From positions 1-64,000 of the forward strand of contig LIUM01000018.1 in NCBI GenBank assembly GCA_001462345.1: a stretch of 64,000 nucleotides of DNA, in the 5' to 3' direction. The notes beneath the pieces were generated by a model that made no database searches, was not told the origin of the DNA, and was given only the letters and a program-made list of their open reading frames with translations. A program made the translations under genes and the position numbers. This document shows, in pieces, positions 53,897-63,105 of the stretch (its first letter is position 1; each line of letters starts with the position of its first letter). The DNA is from Fibrobacteria bacterium AD312. GTDB lineage: Bacteria > Fibrobacterota > Fibrobacteria > Fibrobacterales > Fibrobacteraceae.

Positions 53897-56320
53897 TTAC
53901 TTTACTTTGTTTATTAGCAAGCGGGATTTGGCGATGCCATTTTGTTCAATAATCGCAATATAAAGTCCTTGATTAGGAGCAAGTTCATCTAAAGCAAGTG
54001 TCCCTTGATTGGATGTAAGCTCTTGTCTACGTAGGATCTTTCCGTTTATTTGATATAAGACAATATGACTACCAGCATTTGATGTATTGTAGTAGAGTAG
54101 ATCTCCTGCTTGGCGAAGATTGAAATTTCCTCCGAGAGTCAAATTCATTGGATTAATTTCTGTTGACGCTTCACTCACATTATAAGTGATGATATTTGAA
54201 TTAATTACACTTCCAGCTGCTTCAGTGGCTTTTGCTACAAGATAATAGGTCCCTTCCGTAGATGGAGTCCAGTTAAAACTATAAGGAGCATCTGTATCTG
54301 TACCAAGAGTCGTCATTGTCATGGTTGCTTTGTCTGTGGCATAGAATGTCACTGATGAAATTCCCTTGGAGGATTCAACGTTTGCGGTTAATTCAACAGG
54401 TTCTTTTGCTTTGCTTGTATTTTGATTCGAAGGAGTCCCTAATGCCACTGATGTAGGGATGATCATGGTCATATTAGGTGCTGGAGGAGTATCCATTCCC
54501 ACTCCAAAGTAAAAGCCAAGATTGGGTGGCTGGTTATATGAATTTTGTTGCCAAGAAATAGCGGTGCGGTAGTTTGGATCGTGCATTAACGTGTACATTC
54601 TTTGGGTAGTAGTAAATGGTGTTACCATAATAACTATGGAATCGCTTTTTGAATTTCTGAAAATGAGTTCTTCGCGCCAATCCCCTAAAATATCGGCTGT
54701 TAAACAGGGGTTTGATTTTGTTCCATTGTTGTCTGCGACATCGGTGATATTGTATAGGGTAGCCACTCTGTCTGTCCCTTGTTTACTCGCGTTCCATTTG
54801 GTAATCACCGTTCTATCATATAATTCGCGCATCACATCGCCATCCCACCAAACGGCAAAATTATAAGTATTGCCATTGCCTGCAGTGGTCGGTTGTACGG
54901 TCGATATTTTGGTGCCTTTGCTGTTATAAATTCCAGAACCATCGCTAGCCCAGAATTCATAGCCTTTATGATTTTCATCGATATCGGCGGTTAGGCATCG
55001 GCCAATATCGCCACTGGAGGTAAGAGACCATTGCTTTTGACCTGTAGCGGCATTGCGTAATAATACGCCTGGAACAGTGCTTCCATTGGCTCCTTCTAGG
55101 CAACCATAGTGCTCTAAACCTTCTTTGTCTGGGTCAATATCGGCTAAATGTTGTGAGTCGCCATGTCCAAAACCGGTGGAGTAAATCCCTTTTCCATTTT
55201 CATCTACAGCCATAGATCCGTATATAATCTCATCTCTCCCATCACCATCAATATCGCCAACAATCATATTATGGTAGCCAGAGCCAGAATAATTTGTAGG
55301 TGTTCCATTAGGGTCACTATCGTATGCCCATTTTTTACTTAAAGAACCGTTTTTGAAATCCCAAGCTTCTATTTTGATTCTATGGTAAATGCCTCGAGTA
55401 ATTATAAAACTAGGATTTTTGCCATCGAGATACGCTACAGACCACATGCATTTTTCAGCTCTGTGGCTTAATTGCCCGTCACTCATGCCTGCAGAACCCC
55501 ATTGCACCATAGGATCACGAGCGATATACTTATCCCATGCGATTTCTTTTCCTGTTTGACCATCAAAAATGGAAATATAATCGGGACCATGGATTCTGTA
55601 ATAAGTTGTGTTTAAGGCGGCGGTGGAGCGGTAATTGGTTTTGCCGTCGTTATCCCTGTCTCCAATTTTATTCCCTGCACCATCGGTAAAATCATCGGAT
55701 GTTCTGGTTGCGACTTCTGCCTTGCCATCGCCATCTAAATCGTACACCAAAAAATTGATTTCAACAGCGTTGATCATATTGGGCCCCAAATTGATGGCCC
55801 ACATAAATGTTCCATCCATTTTATAAGCTTCTAAATAGTGATATGTGGTGGCTGTAACCGTAGCATCAATCGAAAGTCGTTTAATTACAATTTCGTATTC
55901 ACCATCTCCATCAAGGTCACCAACAGAGGCGTCGTTGATTTCGTATTTATCAAAGGCTCCGTTGATTGCACGTACAGGAATCTTAAAAAACTCCTTTTCT
56001 AAAGAAGCCACTTCTTCAGAGAGTCCTTGTTCTATACCATTGATGACTGCTCTTACGGCGTACTTTTCACCATTATTTTGAGTATCAAGATAGTTGGATA
56101 CCGTTAAATCGGATTTGATTAATTGAGAACCCCTATAGAGGTTATAAGTCGCGTTATCTTTATATTCTGGCCCTAAAATACGCCATTGGACTAAAACACC
56201 TGCACTTGTCTTGACAGCCACTAAACCTCGATTTAGGTTTTCCATTTGACGCTGTGCGTAAGAACTAGTGGAAATGACTAGAATAAGCAATAGCCCAAAT
56301 AAAGAAGAAAATGGCTTCAT
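53897..56320 (-). CDS. Secreted rhamnogalacturonan lyase (PL11) with Ig-like domain and T9SS-like tail
   Basis: An 807-aa protein. The signal peptide is LFGLLLILVISTSSYAQ. The catalytic beta-propeller of PL11 follows: NLNRGLVAVKTSAGVLVQWR, repeated VGDLDGDGEYEI-type calcium-binding loops, and HLADIDPDKEGLEHYGCLEG. An Ig-like domain is near 640-720 (SSVTFYATDK, YSFNWTPSTEGTYYLVA). The last 80 residues (QINGKILRRQEL, GLYIAIIEQNGIAKSRLLI) resemble a type IX sorting domain. It cleaves the rhamnogalacturonan I backbone of pectin. Confidence 0.92.
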   Translation of the reverse strand: MKPFSSLFGLLLILVISTSSYAQRQMENLNRGLVAVKTSAGVLVQWRILGPEYKDNATYNLYRGSQLIKSDLTVSNYLDTQNNGEKYAVRAVINGIEQGLSEEVASLEKEFFKIPVRAINGAFDKYEINDASVGDLDGDGEYEIVIKRLSIDATVTATTYHYLEAYKMDGTFMWAINLGPNMINAVEINFLVYDLDGDGKAEVATRTSDDFTDGAGNKIGDRDNDGKTNYRSTAALNTTYYRIHGPDYISIFDGQTGKEIAWDKYIARDPMVQWGSAGMSDGQLSHRAEKCMWSVAYLDGKNPSFIITRGIYHRIKIEAWDFKNGSLSKKWAYDSDPNGTPTNYSGSGYHNMIVGDIDGDGRDEIIYGSMAVDENGKGIYSTGFGHGDSQHLADIDPDKEGLEHYGCLEGANGSTVPGVLLRNAATGQKQWSLTSSGDIGRCLTADIDENHKGYEFWASDGSGIYNSKGTKISTVQPTTAGNGNTYNFAVWWDGDVMRELYDRTVITKWNASKQGTDRVATLYNITDVADNNGTKSNPCLTADILGDWREELIFRNSKSDSIVIMVTPFTTTQRMYTLMHDPNYRTAISWQQNSYNQPPNLGFYFGVGMDTPPAPNMTMIIPTSVALGTPSNQNTSKAKEPVELTANVESSKGISSVTFYATDKATMTMTTLGTDTDAPYSFNWTPSTEGTYYLVAKATEAAGSVINSNIITYNVSEASTEINPMNLTLGGNFNLRQAGDLLYYNTSNAGSHIVLYQINGKILRRQELTSNQGTLALDELAPNQGLYIAIIEQNGIAKSRLLINKVK

Positions 56321-56448
56321 TATAACACCTTATAGGGTAGTGAATATTAACTCAGTATAAATATACTTTATCCATATAATATGTGTTATCAGGGGACTCA
56401 TTCTCAGTTGTCCAAAGACACCAATAAATATAATGATTTTTTTACAGA

Positions 56449-57140
56449 TAATGGACGTTGGTATGATTTTCGCGGAGATGCAATCATAAAATGGAGTGAA
56501 TGCAGACATGAATTTCGCGGAAATTACAATTATATTGAAACTGTTTGAATTTTCGAATTTTCGCCATTTGTTGATATAAACGCTGTAATATAATTATAAA
56601 CAAAAAATAGGCATGATTTTCGTGGAAAATTATTTAAAAATTATTTGAAAATCGTAAAATTTGAAACAAACCAATTTTCGGAAAAACCGATTATGGGACA
56701 GTTTTTATGGATTCAAATGAATTGAAAATAGGCATGATTTTCGCGATTAAAGAGCGTTATATTCCAGCAAAAGTAGAAATAATGGACGCTCGCATGATTT
56801 TAGCGAAACGTCATAAATAACACGAAAAATCATAATAAAATGAATTGAAAATAGGCATGATTTTCGCAATTAAAGAGCGTTATATTCCAGCAAAAGTAGA
56901 GATAATGGACGCTAGCAGGATTTTCGCGGAGATGCAATCATAAAATGGAGTGAATGCAGGCATGATTTTCGCGATTAAAGAGCGTTATATTCCAGCAAAA
57001 GTAGAAATAATGGACGCTCGCAGGATTTTCGCGGAGATGCAATCATAAAATGGAGTGAATGCAGGCATGATTTTCGCGGAGACGCAATCATAAAATGAAA
57101 TGAAAATGGGTATGATTTTCGCAAAACGTTATTATAATAC
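56449..57140. repeat. Mosaic repeat array built on a GCATGATTTTCGCG core
   Basis: Eleven occurrences of a 14-bp core (GCATGATTTTCGCG and variants) start near 56462, 56507, 56612, 56733, 56793, 56856, 56917, 56961, 57021, 57066 and 57111. Two linkers alternate. An A unit of about 60 bp contains AAAGAGCGTTATATTCCAGC and AATGGACGCTCGC. A B unit of about 45 bp contains GAGATGCAATCATAAAATGG and AGTGAATGCAGG. Units are near-identical but mixed, so it is not CRISPR (no unique spacers). It lies between pgpA and the PL11 gene, both on the minus strand. Confidence 0.85.
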
Positions 57141-57231
57141 AAAAAATCATAAAAAAAACGAAAATGTTGTTAAAAAACCGAATGTCTTATAACACGAAAA
57201 AGTCATGTAAAAAATAGCGAAAGGGCCTTTT

Positions 57232-57723
57232 TTACATCAATACAAAATTCGTGAAAACAGTCAAAATAACCCCTGCATATAGGCCGCCGAGCATATCATC
57301 GGCCATCACACCCCAAGCTTTAGGCAATTTTTCTAATTGATGAATGCCTAAGGGTTTTAAAATATCAAAAAAACGAAATAACGTAAAGCCGAGTAATAAA
57401 AGCCACGGGTATTCTAAAATGAATGAGAAAGGAATAAACGCAAAAGCAAGCCATTGCCCAGCCACCTCGTCAATCACAATCCAGCCAGGGTCTTTTGTTT
57501 GAGATTGTATCATGGCTTTATTTACAAAAGGGATTGCCATAAAAAAAATGGCAATGGAAAAAACAGAAAGTAAATTAAAGGGGAGTAGTAACGCGATTGG
57601 AAAAACAACGGCTGCTGCAAAAAAGCTTCCATAAGTCCCAGGCATTTTAGGAAGCAAACCAGATCCTAAAAAGGTGGTGATTAGTAAAGTCAAAAGGTCT
57701 ACTTTTTTACATTCCGGTTTCAT
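57232..57723 (-). CDS. pgpA: Phosphatidylglycerophosphatase A
   Basis: A 163-aa inner-membrane lipid phosphatase that dephosphorylates phosphatidylglycerophosphate. Signature blocks are LPKMPGTYGSFFAA, GWIVIDEVAGQWLAF and WGVMADDMLGGLYAG, with several membrane segments. It is full length and overlaps hflX by 17 nt. Confidence 0.95.
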   Translation of the reverse strand: MKPECKKVDLLTLLITTFLGSGLLPKMPGTYGSFFAAAVVFPIALLLPFNLLSVFSIAIFFMAIPFVNKAMIQSQTKDPGWIVIDEVAGQWLAFAFIPFSFILEYPWLLLLGFTLFRFFDILKPLGIHQLEKLPKAWGVMADDMLGGLYAGVILTVFTNFVLM

Positions 57724-58924
57724 CGATCAAATTCTCCGTAACCCATCCGTCGGGAGCATTGAGTTCCATTTCTTTTTGAACTTCACGCTCTTTTTGCCAA
57801 AGGTCTTTCTTTTCAATTAATAACTCTTTTAGGGCTTCCATGCCAATATTTTCTTTAGCACTCACTTGAAGTACGTTCGGGTATTTTTCTAAAAGCTCAC
57901 GCCTTTTAGAATCATCAATCATTTCAGCCTTATTAAAAACTCGAATACGAGGGATTTTACCATCAATAATATTGTCCAAAACGCGGTGCGTCACTTCCAT
58001 GTGTTCTTCATAATCCACAGCCGAAGAATCAACTACTTCTAAAATACAATTCGCATGAGCTGCCACACCTAAAGTACTTTTGAATGTCTCTACAAGATGA
58101 TGAGGCAGTTTACGAATAAAACCAACCGTGTCACTCAAAATGATATTTTCGCCATTACCAATATAGAGCTGCCTTGTCGTACTATCTAAAGTGGCGAAAA
58201 GTTTGTTTTCTACGTACACATCGGCTTTGGTCAGGCGATTGATCAAAGTGCTTTTGCCTGCGTTCGTGTACCCGACAATCCCCACATGAAAAATATCACT
58301 ACGGTTTTCGGCTTGTCTCTCTCTTGCCGTTTCAATCTTTTTCAATTTCTTTTTTAGCTCTTGAATACGTTTTCGAATCAAGCGTCGGTCTGTTTCTAAT
58401 TGCGTTTCACCAGGGCCTTTTGTGCCAATACCACCATTATGCTGGCGGCATAAGTGAGTCCATGCATGAGTTAGACGAGGCATAAAATATTCAAGTTGAG
58501 CGACTTCAACCATCAAACGGCTTTCTGCTGTCTGGGCGTGCTTTGCAAAAATATCGAGAATTAATCCCGTACGATCTAAAATTTTAGTGCCAGGAAGGCG
58601 AGTCTCTAAATTACGAATTTGAGAACCAGATAAGTCTTCATCAAAAATGACCATCTTTGCTTCGTGTGCTGTTAAAGATTCTTTAATCTCTAAAACTTTG
58701 CCTTCGCCAATCAAAGTCGCAGGATTAAAACATTGCACTCGCTGTAAAAAAGTATCAACGACTTCGGCTTTGGCTGTATCGGCGAGGCGAGCCAACTCAT
58801 TCAGATGCTCTTCGGCTTGCCACATTCTTACTTTAGGAGTGGCAATCCCTACAAGAATTGTTTTTTCGCGTTCATTTTTTGAATGAACAATTACTTTTTC
58901 TTCAGTTAGTGGAATTTTATCCAT
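57707..58924 (-). CDS. hflX: GTPase HflX
   Basis: A 405-aa ribosome-associated GTPase. The N-terminal HflX domain is followed by the glycine-rich GTKGPGETQLETDRRLI and the G domain: GYTNAGKSTLINRL, DTVGFIRKLPHHLV and NKAEM. It splits stalled ribosomes and is helpful in heat stress. The C-terminal part (KKDLWQKEREV) is normal. It overlaps pgpA. Confidence 0.96.
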   Translation of the reverse strand: MDKIPLTEEKVIVHSKNEREKTILVGIATPKVRMWQAEEHLNELARLADTAKAEVVDTFLQRVQCFNPATLIGEGKVLEIKESLTAHEAKMVIFDEDLSGSQIRNLETRLPGTKILDRTGLILDIFAKHAQTAESRLMVEVAQLEYFMPRLTHAWTHLCRQHNGGIGTKGPGETQLETDRRLIRKRIQELKKKLKKIETARERQAENRSDIFHVGIVGYTNAGKSTLINRLTKADVYVENKLFATLDSTTRQLYIGNGENIILSDTVGFIRKLPHHLVETFKSTLGVAAHANCILEVVDSSAVDYEEHMEVTHRVLDNIIDGKIPRIRVFNKAEMIDDSKRRELLEKYPNVLQVSAKENIGMEALKELLIEKKDLWQKEREVQKEMELNAPDGWVTENLIDETGM

Positions 58925-59135
58925 TTAGATTCATTTTTGGTTTAAAGCGACTTTGTTTTCTTAAGCTAATCCATTTGGATTTTACTTGACAACATTGATA
59001 GCTAATGGTTTTGAAAAGTGGTGATAATATAAGCAAAAATAGAATTTAAAACAACTAGTATCCCCTTAGCACAGAAAGGGGTTGTAGTAAAAAGAACAGT
59101 TTTTTGTTTTATTTTAATAAGAATTGTCAAAAATA

Positions 59136-59144
59136 TGCTATAAT
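59136..59144 (+). promoter_or_regulatory. Extended -10 promoter of the 59194 lipoprotein
   Basis: TGCTATAAT (TGnTATAAT) has its -10 hexamer at 59139-59144. A start about 7 nt later gives a leader of about 43 nt, with AAAGGAG at 59181. No good -35 is present, as expected for an extended -10. Confidence 0.6.
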
Positions 59145-59193
59145 ATTACTCACTCTTTTTTCATGTTGAGAAGAGAAAAAAAAGGAGTTGATA

Positions 59194-60039
59194 ATGAAAA
59201 TGAAATTAATGCTTTTAGGAACGGCAGTGTTCCTATGCTCTTGTGCTGGTATTAATGTGAAACAACCTGAAATTGGCTCTGTAAAAAAAATTGCCATTTT
59301 AAGTGTTACAGGTAATGAAGAAATCAAAGACATTAAAGTGGAAAAAGGTGAAAAAGAAACCTTGCTTAAATCCATTGGAAATGCGATTAAAGATAATATT
59401 GATTATCTTACTGAAGAACAAGTCACTATCGTAACACATGGTGCCAATGAATTATTCAAAACATTCAATGAGATGAATGGCTGGACTGTGGTTCCTTTTG
59501 AAACAGTCACTGAAAGCCCAGAAGTAGAAGCGTTCTTTGTAGATAATAAAATCGAAGGCGAATCCATCAATGTGGGTGCAGTCAAACTCAAAGAAAAACA
59601 AGACGTTCGTCGCGTGGCTCCTAATGGAATGCGTGTACTTCCTTATAACAAAATAAATCCACAAGGCATGACATGGGTTAACGGTGAACGAGTGGAAGCT
59701 CCTATTCTTCGTGGTATCGGAAAACTTTGTGAAACCTTAGGCGTTGATGCCATTGCTGTGGCTGAATTTTATTTTGCCTATGAAACTGGCATGATGACAA
59801 AAGTAACAAGTAATGTCACACCAATCGTTGCTGTGAATGTAGTTCTTGTAGACAAAAATGGAAATAAGATTTTATACACCGATTACGGTTGGAAAACATT
59901 TGAATCGGATGATGCCGCCAAGATCAATCGTGATTATTTGAACTTAAAAGATAATCGCTCAGTCAAGGCCTACAAAAGAGGTGTTGATATTGCTGTGGCT
60001 GGCTTTAAAGAAAAAGCTGCTAAGAAGCTCGGCAAATAA
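59194..60039 (+). CDS. Hypothetical outer-envelope lipoprotein
   Basis: A 281-aa lipoprotein from ATG 59194, with AAAGGAG 6 nt upstream (an in-frame ATG at 59188 is less well placed). The signal LLGTAVFLCSC gives the lipobox. The mature part has mixed alpha/beta pattern (KKIAILSVTGNEEI, GKLCETLGVDAIAVAEFYFA, VAVNVVLVDKNGNKILYTDY) seen in CsgG/DUF799-like or DUF4136-like envelope proteins, but no family is secure. It ends in a strong terminator. Confidence 0.75.
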   Translation: MKMKLMLLGTAVFLCSCAGINVKQPEIGSVKKIAILSVTGNEEIKDIKVEKGEKETLLKSIGNAIKDNIDYLTEEQVTIVTHGANELFKTFNEMNGWTVVPFETVTESPEVEAFFVDNKIEGESINVGAVKLKEKQDVRRVAPNGMRVLPYNKINPQGMTWVNGERVEAPILRGIGKLCETLGVDAIAVAEFYFAYETGMMTKVTSNVTPIVAVNVVLVDKNGNKILYTDYGWKTFESDDAAKINRDYLNLKDNRSVKAYKRGVDIAVAGFKEKAAKKLGK

Positions 60040-60062
60040 TAATACGGGCTCCTTTAAAAATG

Positions 60063-60093
60063 AAGAGCTTCTCTAAATGAGAAGCTCTTTTTG
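60063..60093 (+). terminator. Terminator of the lipoprotein gene
   Basis: The 11-bp stem AAGAGCTTCTC / GAGAAGCTCTT (60063-60089) with loop TAAAT is followed by TTTTG. It may act in both directions between convergent genes. Confidence 0.9.
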
Positions 60094-60115
60094 TTTAAAA
60101 ATTTTAAATCGCTTT

Positions 60116-60664
60116 TTAGATCACTTTTTCTGTCACTACACGCCACTCGCCTGGCTGTAAGGAATCGAGTGAAATGTTTCCGATTTGAATGCGGATTAAT
60201 CGTAAAGTAGGGAAGCCAACCGAAGCCGTCATGCGGCGCACTTGACGATTTTTCCCTTCCGTTAAAGTTAGTTTTACCCAAGACGTTGGAATATTGGCCC
60301 TATGGCGAATCGGGGGATGACGCTCCCATAAAAAATCAGGCTCAGTGGCTACCTCGGCAATACACTTTTTCGTATGATACCCTTGAATCACCACCCCAGA
60401 CATTAACTTTTGAATTGCTTCTTTAGAAATTTTTCCTTCCACTTGCACCAAATAAGTACGAGGATGGTTCGTTTCAGGATCCAGCAATCTTTTGATCAAT
60501 TTGCCGTCATCGGTTAAAAGCAAAGCCCCTTCACTATCATAATCTAAACGCCCTGCCGCATAAACCCCTTCAGGAAACCCAAATTCATTCAATGCCCTAT
60601 GCCCCGCTTCGGGGGAGAACTGACTCAGCACACCATAAGGTTTATTAAATAAAATAACAGCCAT
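60116..60664 (-). CDS. RluE/RsuA-family pseudouridine synthase
   Basis: A 182-aa enzyme without S4 domain, as in RluE. The catalytic aspartate is in AAGRLDYDSEGALLLTDDG (about residue 41). It also shows FNKPYGVLSQF and EGKNRQVRRMTASVGFPTLR. RluE modifies 23S rRNA, but RsuA and RluE family members cannot be distinguished safely here. It is convergent with the lipoprotein gene. Confidence 0.92.
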   Translation of the reverse strand: MAVILFNKPYGVLSQFSPEAGHRALNEFGFPEGVYAAGRLDYDSEGALLLTDDGKLIKRLLDPETNHPRTYLVQVEGKISKEAIQKLMSGVVIQGYHTKKCIAEVATEPDFLWERHPPIRHRANIPTSWVKLTLTEGKNRQVRRMTASVGFPTLRLIRIQIGNISLDSLQPGEWRVVTEKVI

Positions 60665-61096
60665 ATTGTTTCAAATATAAGACCTCTCGAATATGAATAC
60701 AAGGGACTTTACCCTCTATTTCAGTTGGTTAGTGCTGCTACCCAGTTGAAAGGTAATGACATAATTACAGGCTTTCTCAAAATTTGCGACAACCACTCCT
60801 TTATTTCATTCTTTATTAGAAAACTCCAACAACACGCATTTTTTGCGTGCTCATTTTATTTACATCATAGTCAAAAAAGAACTTTTTTTACGAATCTTTT
60901 AATATTCGCAATAATATGCATTACTTCTTGAGCTTTTCATACCGCTAATTAAATATGGCTGAAGCAGATACAAGACTTAAATCAGTTAGCAAACACAAAA
61001 AAAAATACTACAGAAAGAAAGCGATGGCAGTTTATTGAATAAGGGAGAGAAAAACTGCTTTTTTATGAGTATTTTGAAAGTATATTATAACGTGCA
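60665..61096. other. Intergenic stretch before the second restriction-type locus
   Basis: No supported gene is seen. Positions 60719-60750 contain TCAGTTGGTTAGTGCTGCTA, which looks like a tRNA D-arm, but no acceptor, anticodon or T-arm follows. A 27-codon frame at 60955-61038 is basic and has no Shine-Dalgarno. AT-rich, probably holding the promoter of the 61097 operon. Confidence 0.5.
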
Positions 61097-62125
61097 ATGA
61101 ATAAACCAAACCCAGTAGAAAATATTGATATTAGCGAAGATTTTATCGACGAATTATCCGTTGATATATTAAAGTCGTTGCTCCAAGATCATACCAAATC
61201 AAAAGCAAAAGGGTATTCAGCCATTTTTTGGGCTACAGACAATTATAAAACAAAAGGCCCTGGATTTAGCTACTTTGACGAAATAAAACCAGAGAGCATT
61301 ACCCGAAAAAATGGAAAAGTAATTCAACCGCGAGTGGTCAAAGAACGTGCTGTGCAGATAAAGCGCAGTCGGGATATGGCTGAGGTTTTTACGCCAGCTT
61401 GGGTTTGCAATGCGCAAAACAATCTGGTTGATAACGTTTGGTTTGGGCGCGAGGGTGTATTTAACAATGAGATGGTTTCAAGCGAAGGAGTACACTCGTG
61501 GGTGGCCGAAGAGGCTAAAATTGAATTTCCCAAAGGAAAATCTTGGAAAGATTACGTTCTAAGTGCACGGCTTGAAATTACTTGCGGTGAAGCCCCTTAC
61601 ATTGTTAGTCGTTACGATGCGGCAAGCGGAATGAGTATTCCTATTAAACAGCGTATAGGCCTTTTAGACCGTAAATTACGTGTCGTTGGTGAAAATACAA
61701 CCGACGAACTCGAATGGTTTGAATGGGCCGAAAAGGCGTACAAAAGCACCTATGGTTATGAATGGCAGGGCGATAACCTGCTCCTTGCCCGCGAAGCTTT
61801 GCTAATGACGCTTGTGGATTACCATAAAGCTAAGTTTTGTAAAAAAGTGAGCAAATATAAAGAAATCCCCCTAGATATTTTGAATAATTTCGCGGTGATT
61901 ATTTCGTGGAATTTTTGGCAGATGGATGGTTTAAAAGGCGTTATTCCTTGTAGCTGTGAAGCAAAAAAAGAATCTTCATTCGATTTATTTAGCGGAGAAA
62001 CAATAAACAAAGTTGTTTGTGAAGGGTGTGAAAAAAACGACATCAAAAAGCATAACGGCATCTATTGTAAAATTATGGATTGGAACGCTGGGAAAAAGAT
62101 TAAGTTCATCGAGGTGATGAAATGA
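61097..62125 (+). CDS. 'Restriction endonuclease subunit M'-family protein
   Basis: A 342-aa protein with RDMAEVFTPAWVCNAQNN, VLSARLEITCGEAPYIVSRY, RIGLLDRKLRVV and YEWQGDNLLLAREALL, typical of proteins annotated as restriction subunit M in Bacteroidetes-type loci. No NPPY/DPPF catalytic tetrapeptide is visible, so methyltransferase activity in this chain alone is doubtful. Four cysteines in PCSCEAK and CEGCEK may bind zinc. It overlaps the Fic gene by 4 nt. Confidence 0.75.
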   Translation: MNKPNPVENIDISEDFIDELSVDILKSLLQDHTKSKAKGYSAIFWATDNYKTKGPGFSYFDEIKPESITRKNGKVIQPRVVKERAVQIKRSRDMAEVFTPAWVCNAQNNLVDNVWFGREGVFNNEMVSSEGVHSWVAEEAKIEFPKGKSWKDYVLSARLEITCGEAPYIVSRYDAASGMSIPIKQRIGLLDRKLRVVGENTTDELEWFEWAEKAYKSTYGYEWQGDNLLLAREALLMTLVDYHKAKFCKKVSKYKEIPLDILNNFAVIISWNFWQMDGLKGVIPCSCEAKKESSFDLFSGETINKVVCEGCEKNDIKKHNGIYCKIMDWNAGKKIKFIEVMK

Positions 62126-63105
62126 AGTTCCTTGCTAACGACACCATCATCTCATTAGTTGCAGATATTTCTGCTCAATTGGAACGATTTCAGATTCGCA
62201 TGGAACAAACCGATAGTTTAAAACTTCGTCGAATAAATCAAATCAAAAGCATTCATAGTTCACTAGCTATCGAAGGAAATACACTTAGCGAATCTCAGGT
62301 CAGTGCCGTTATTGAAGGAAAGCGAGTTGTTGCCCCTGCGCGTGAAATTTTAGAAGTAAAGAATGCGCTTGCAACCTATGAACTTTATCAAGAGCTTGAC
62401 GCTTATTCCGTACGCGATTTATTAAAGGCCCACGGAGTCATGATGAACGGGATAATGCCAGATGCAGGCCGCTTTAGAAATTGTGGTGAGGGTGTTTTTA
62501 AAGGAAACAAGTGCGTTCATCTTGCCCCACCACCAGATAGAGTTCCGTTTTTAATGAAAAATTTATTTCGATGGCTAAAGAGCAGCAAGGCTCATTGGCT
62601 TATTCGTTCTTGTGCGTTCCATTATGAATTTGAATTTATACATCCGTTCCGAGATGGAAATGGAAGAATGGGGCGTTTATGGCAAACACTCATTTTAAGC
62701 AAATGGAACCCGATTTTTGAACATTTGCCTGTAGAAAATTTAGTGTATGCGAATCAAAATGCTTATTATAATGCAATAAACGCATCTTCTGCAAAAGGGG
62801 AGTGCAGCCCTTTTGTAGAATTTATGTTAGAACAAATTTTGAAATCATTAAAACTGCTTCAAAATACAGGTGGTCAGAAAAGTGGTCAGAAAAGTGGTCA
62901 GAAAAAATCGACTATAGAAAAAGTTTTTGATTTGATAAGGAAAAATCCTTCGATTACCCGAAAAGAACTTGTTCAAGCTCTTTCGATTTCCCCTTCGGCA
63001 ATACAGAAGCATATTGCCAAATTAAAAACCGATGGGCGAATGAAGCGTATTGGTGGAGACAAGGGCGGGCATTGGGAAGTAAAAAAATTGGAGTTGCGTA
63101 AATGA
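62122..63105 (+). CDS. Fic-domain AMP-transferase with C-terminal winged helix
   Basis: A 327-aa Fic protein. The inhibitory helix motif SSLAIEGN (SxxxEG) is near residue 48, and the catalytic loop HPFRDGNGRMGR near 173. After a GQKSGQKSGQ repeat (12-bp tandem repeat in DNA) comes a winged helix (LVQALSISPSAIQKHIAKL). Both active site and inhibitory glutamate are intact. Fic enzymes AMPylate proteins; the target is unknown. It is sandwiched by 4-nt overlaps between the subunit M-like gene and the helicase. Confidence 0.92.
   Translation: MKFLANDTIISLVADISAQLERFQIRMEQTDSLKLRRINQIKSIHSSLAIEGNTLSESQVSAVIEGKRVVAPAREILEVKNALATYELYQELDAYSVRDLLKAHGVMMNGIMPDAGRFRNCGEGVFKGNKCVHLAPPPDRVPFLMKNLFRWLKSSKAHWLIRSCAFHYEFEFIHPFRDGNGRMGRLWQTLILSKWNPIFEHLPVENLVYANQNAYYNAINASSAKGECSPFVEFMLEQILKSLKLLQNTGGQKSGQKSGQKKSTIEKVFDLIRKNPSITRKELVQALSISPSAIQKHIAKLKTDGRMKRIGGDKGGHWEVKKLELRK

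Noticed and set aside
53405-53917. Plus-strand 170-codon ORF rich in ELETFADELETD repeats
   Set aside because: It is the antisense shadow of the poly-Ser linker of the FISUMP lipoprotein on the minus strand.
56449-57140. CRISPR array
   Set aside because: The core recurs at 45-60 bp spacing, but the sequences between cores are themselves repeated; there are no unique spacers and no cas genes.
60719-60750. tRNA gene (D-arm-like TCAGTTGGTTAG)
   Set aside because: No matching acceptor stem, anticodon arm or T-arm follows within tRNA distance.
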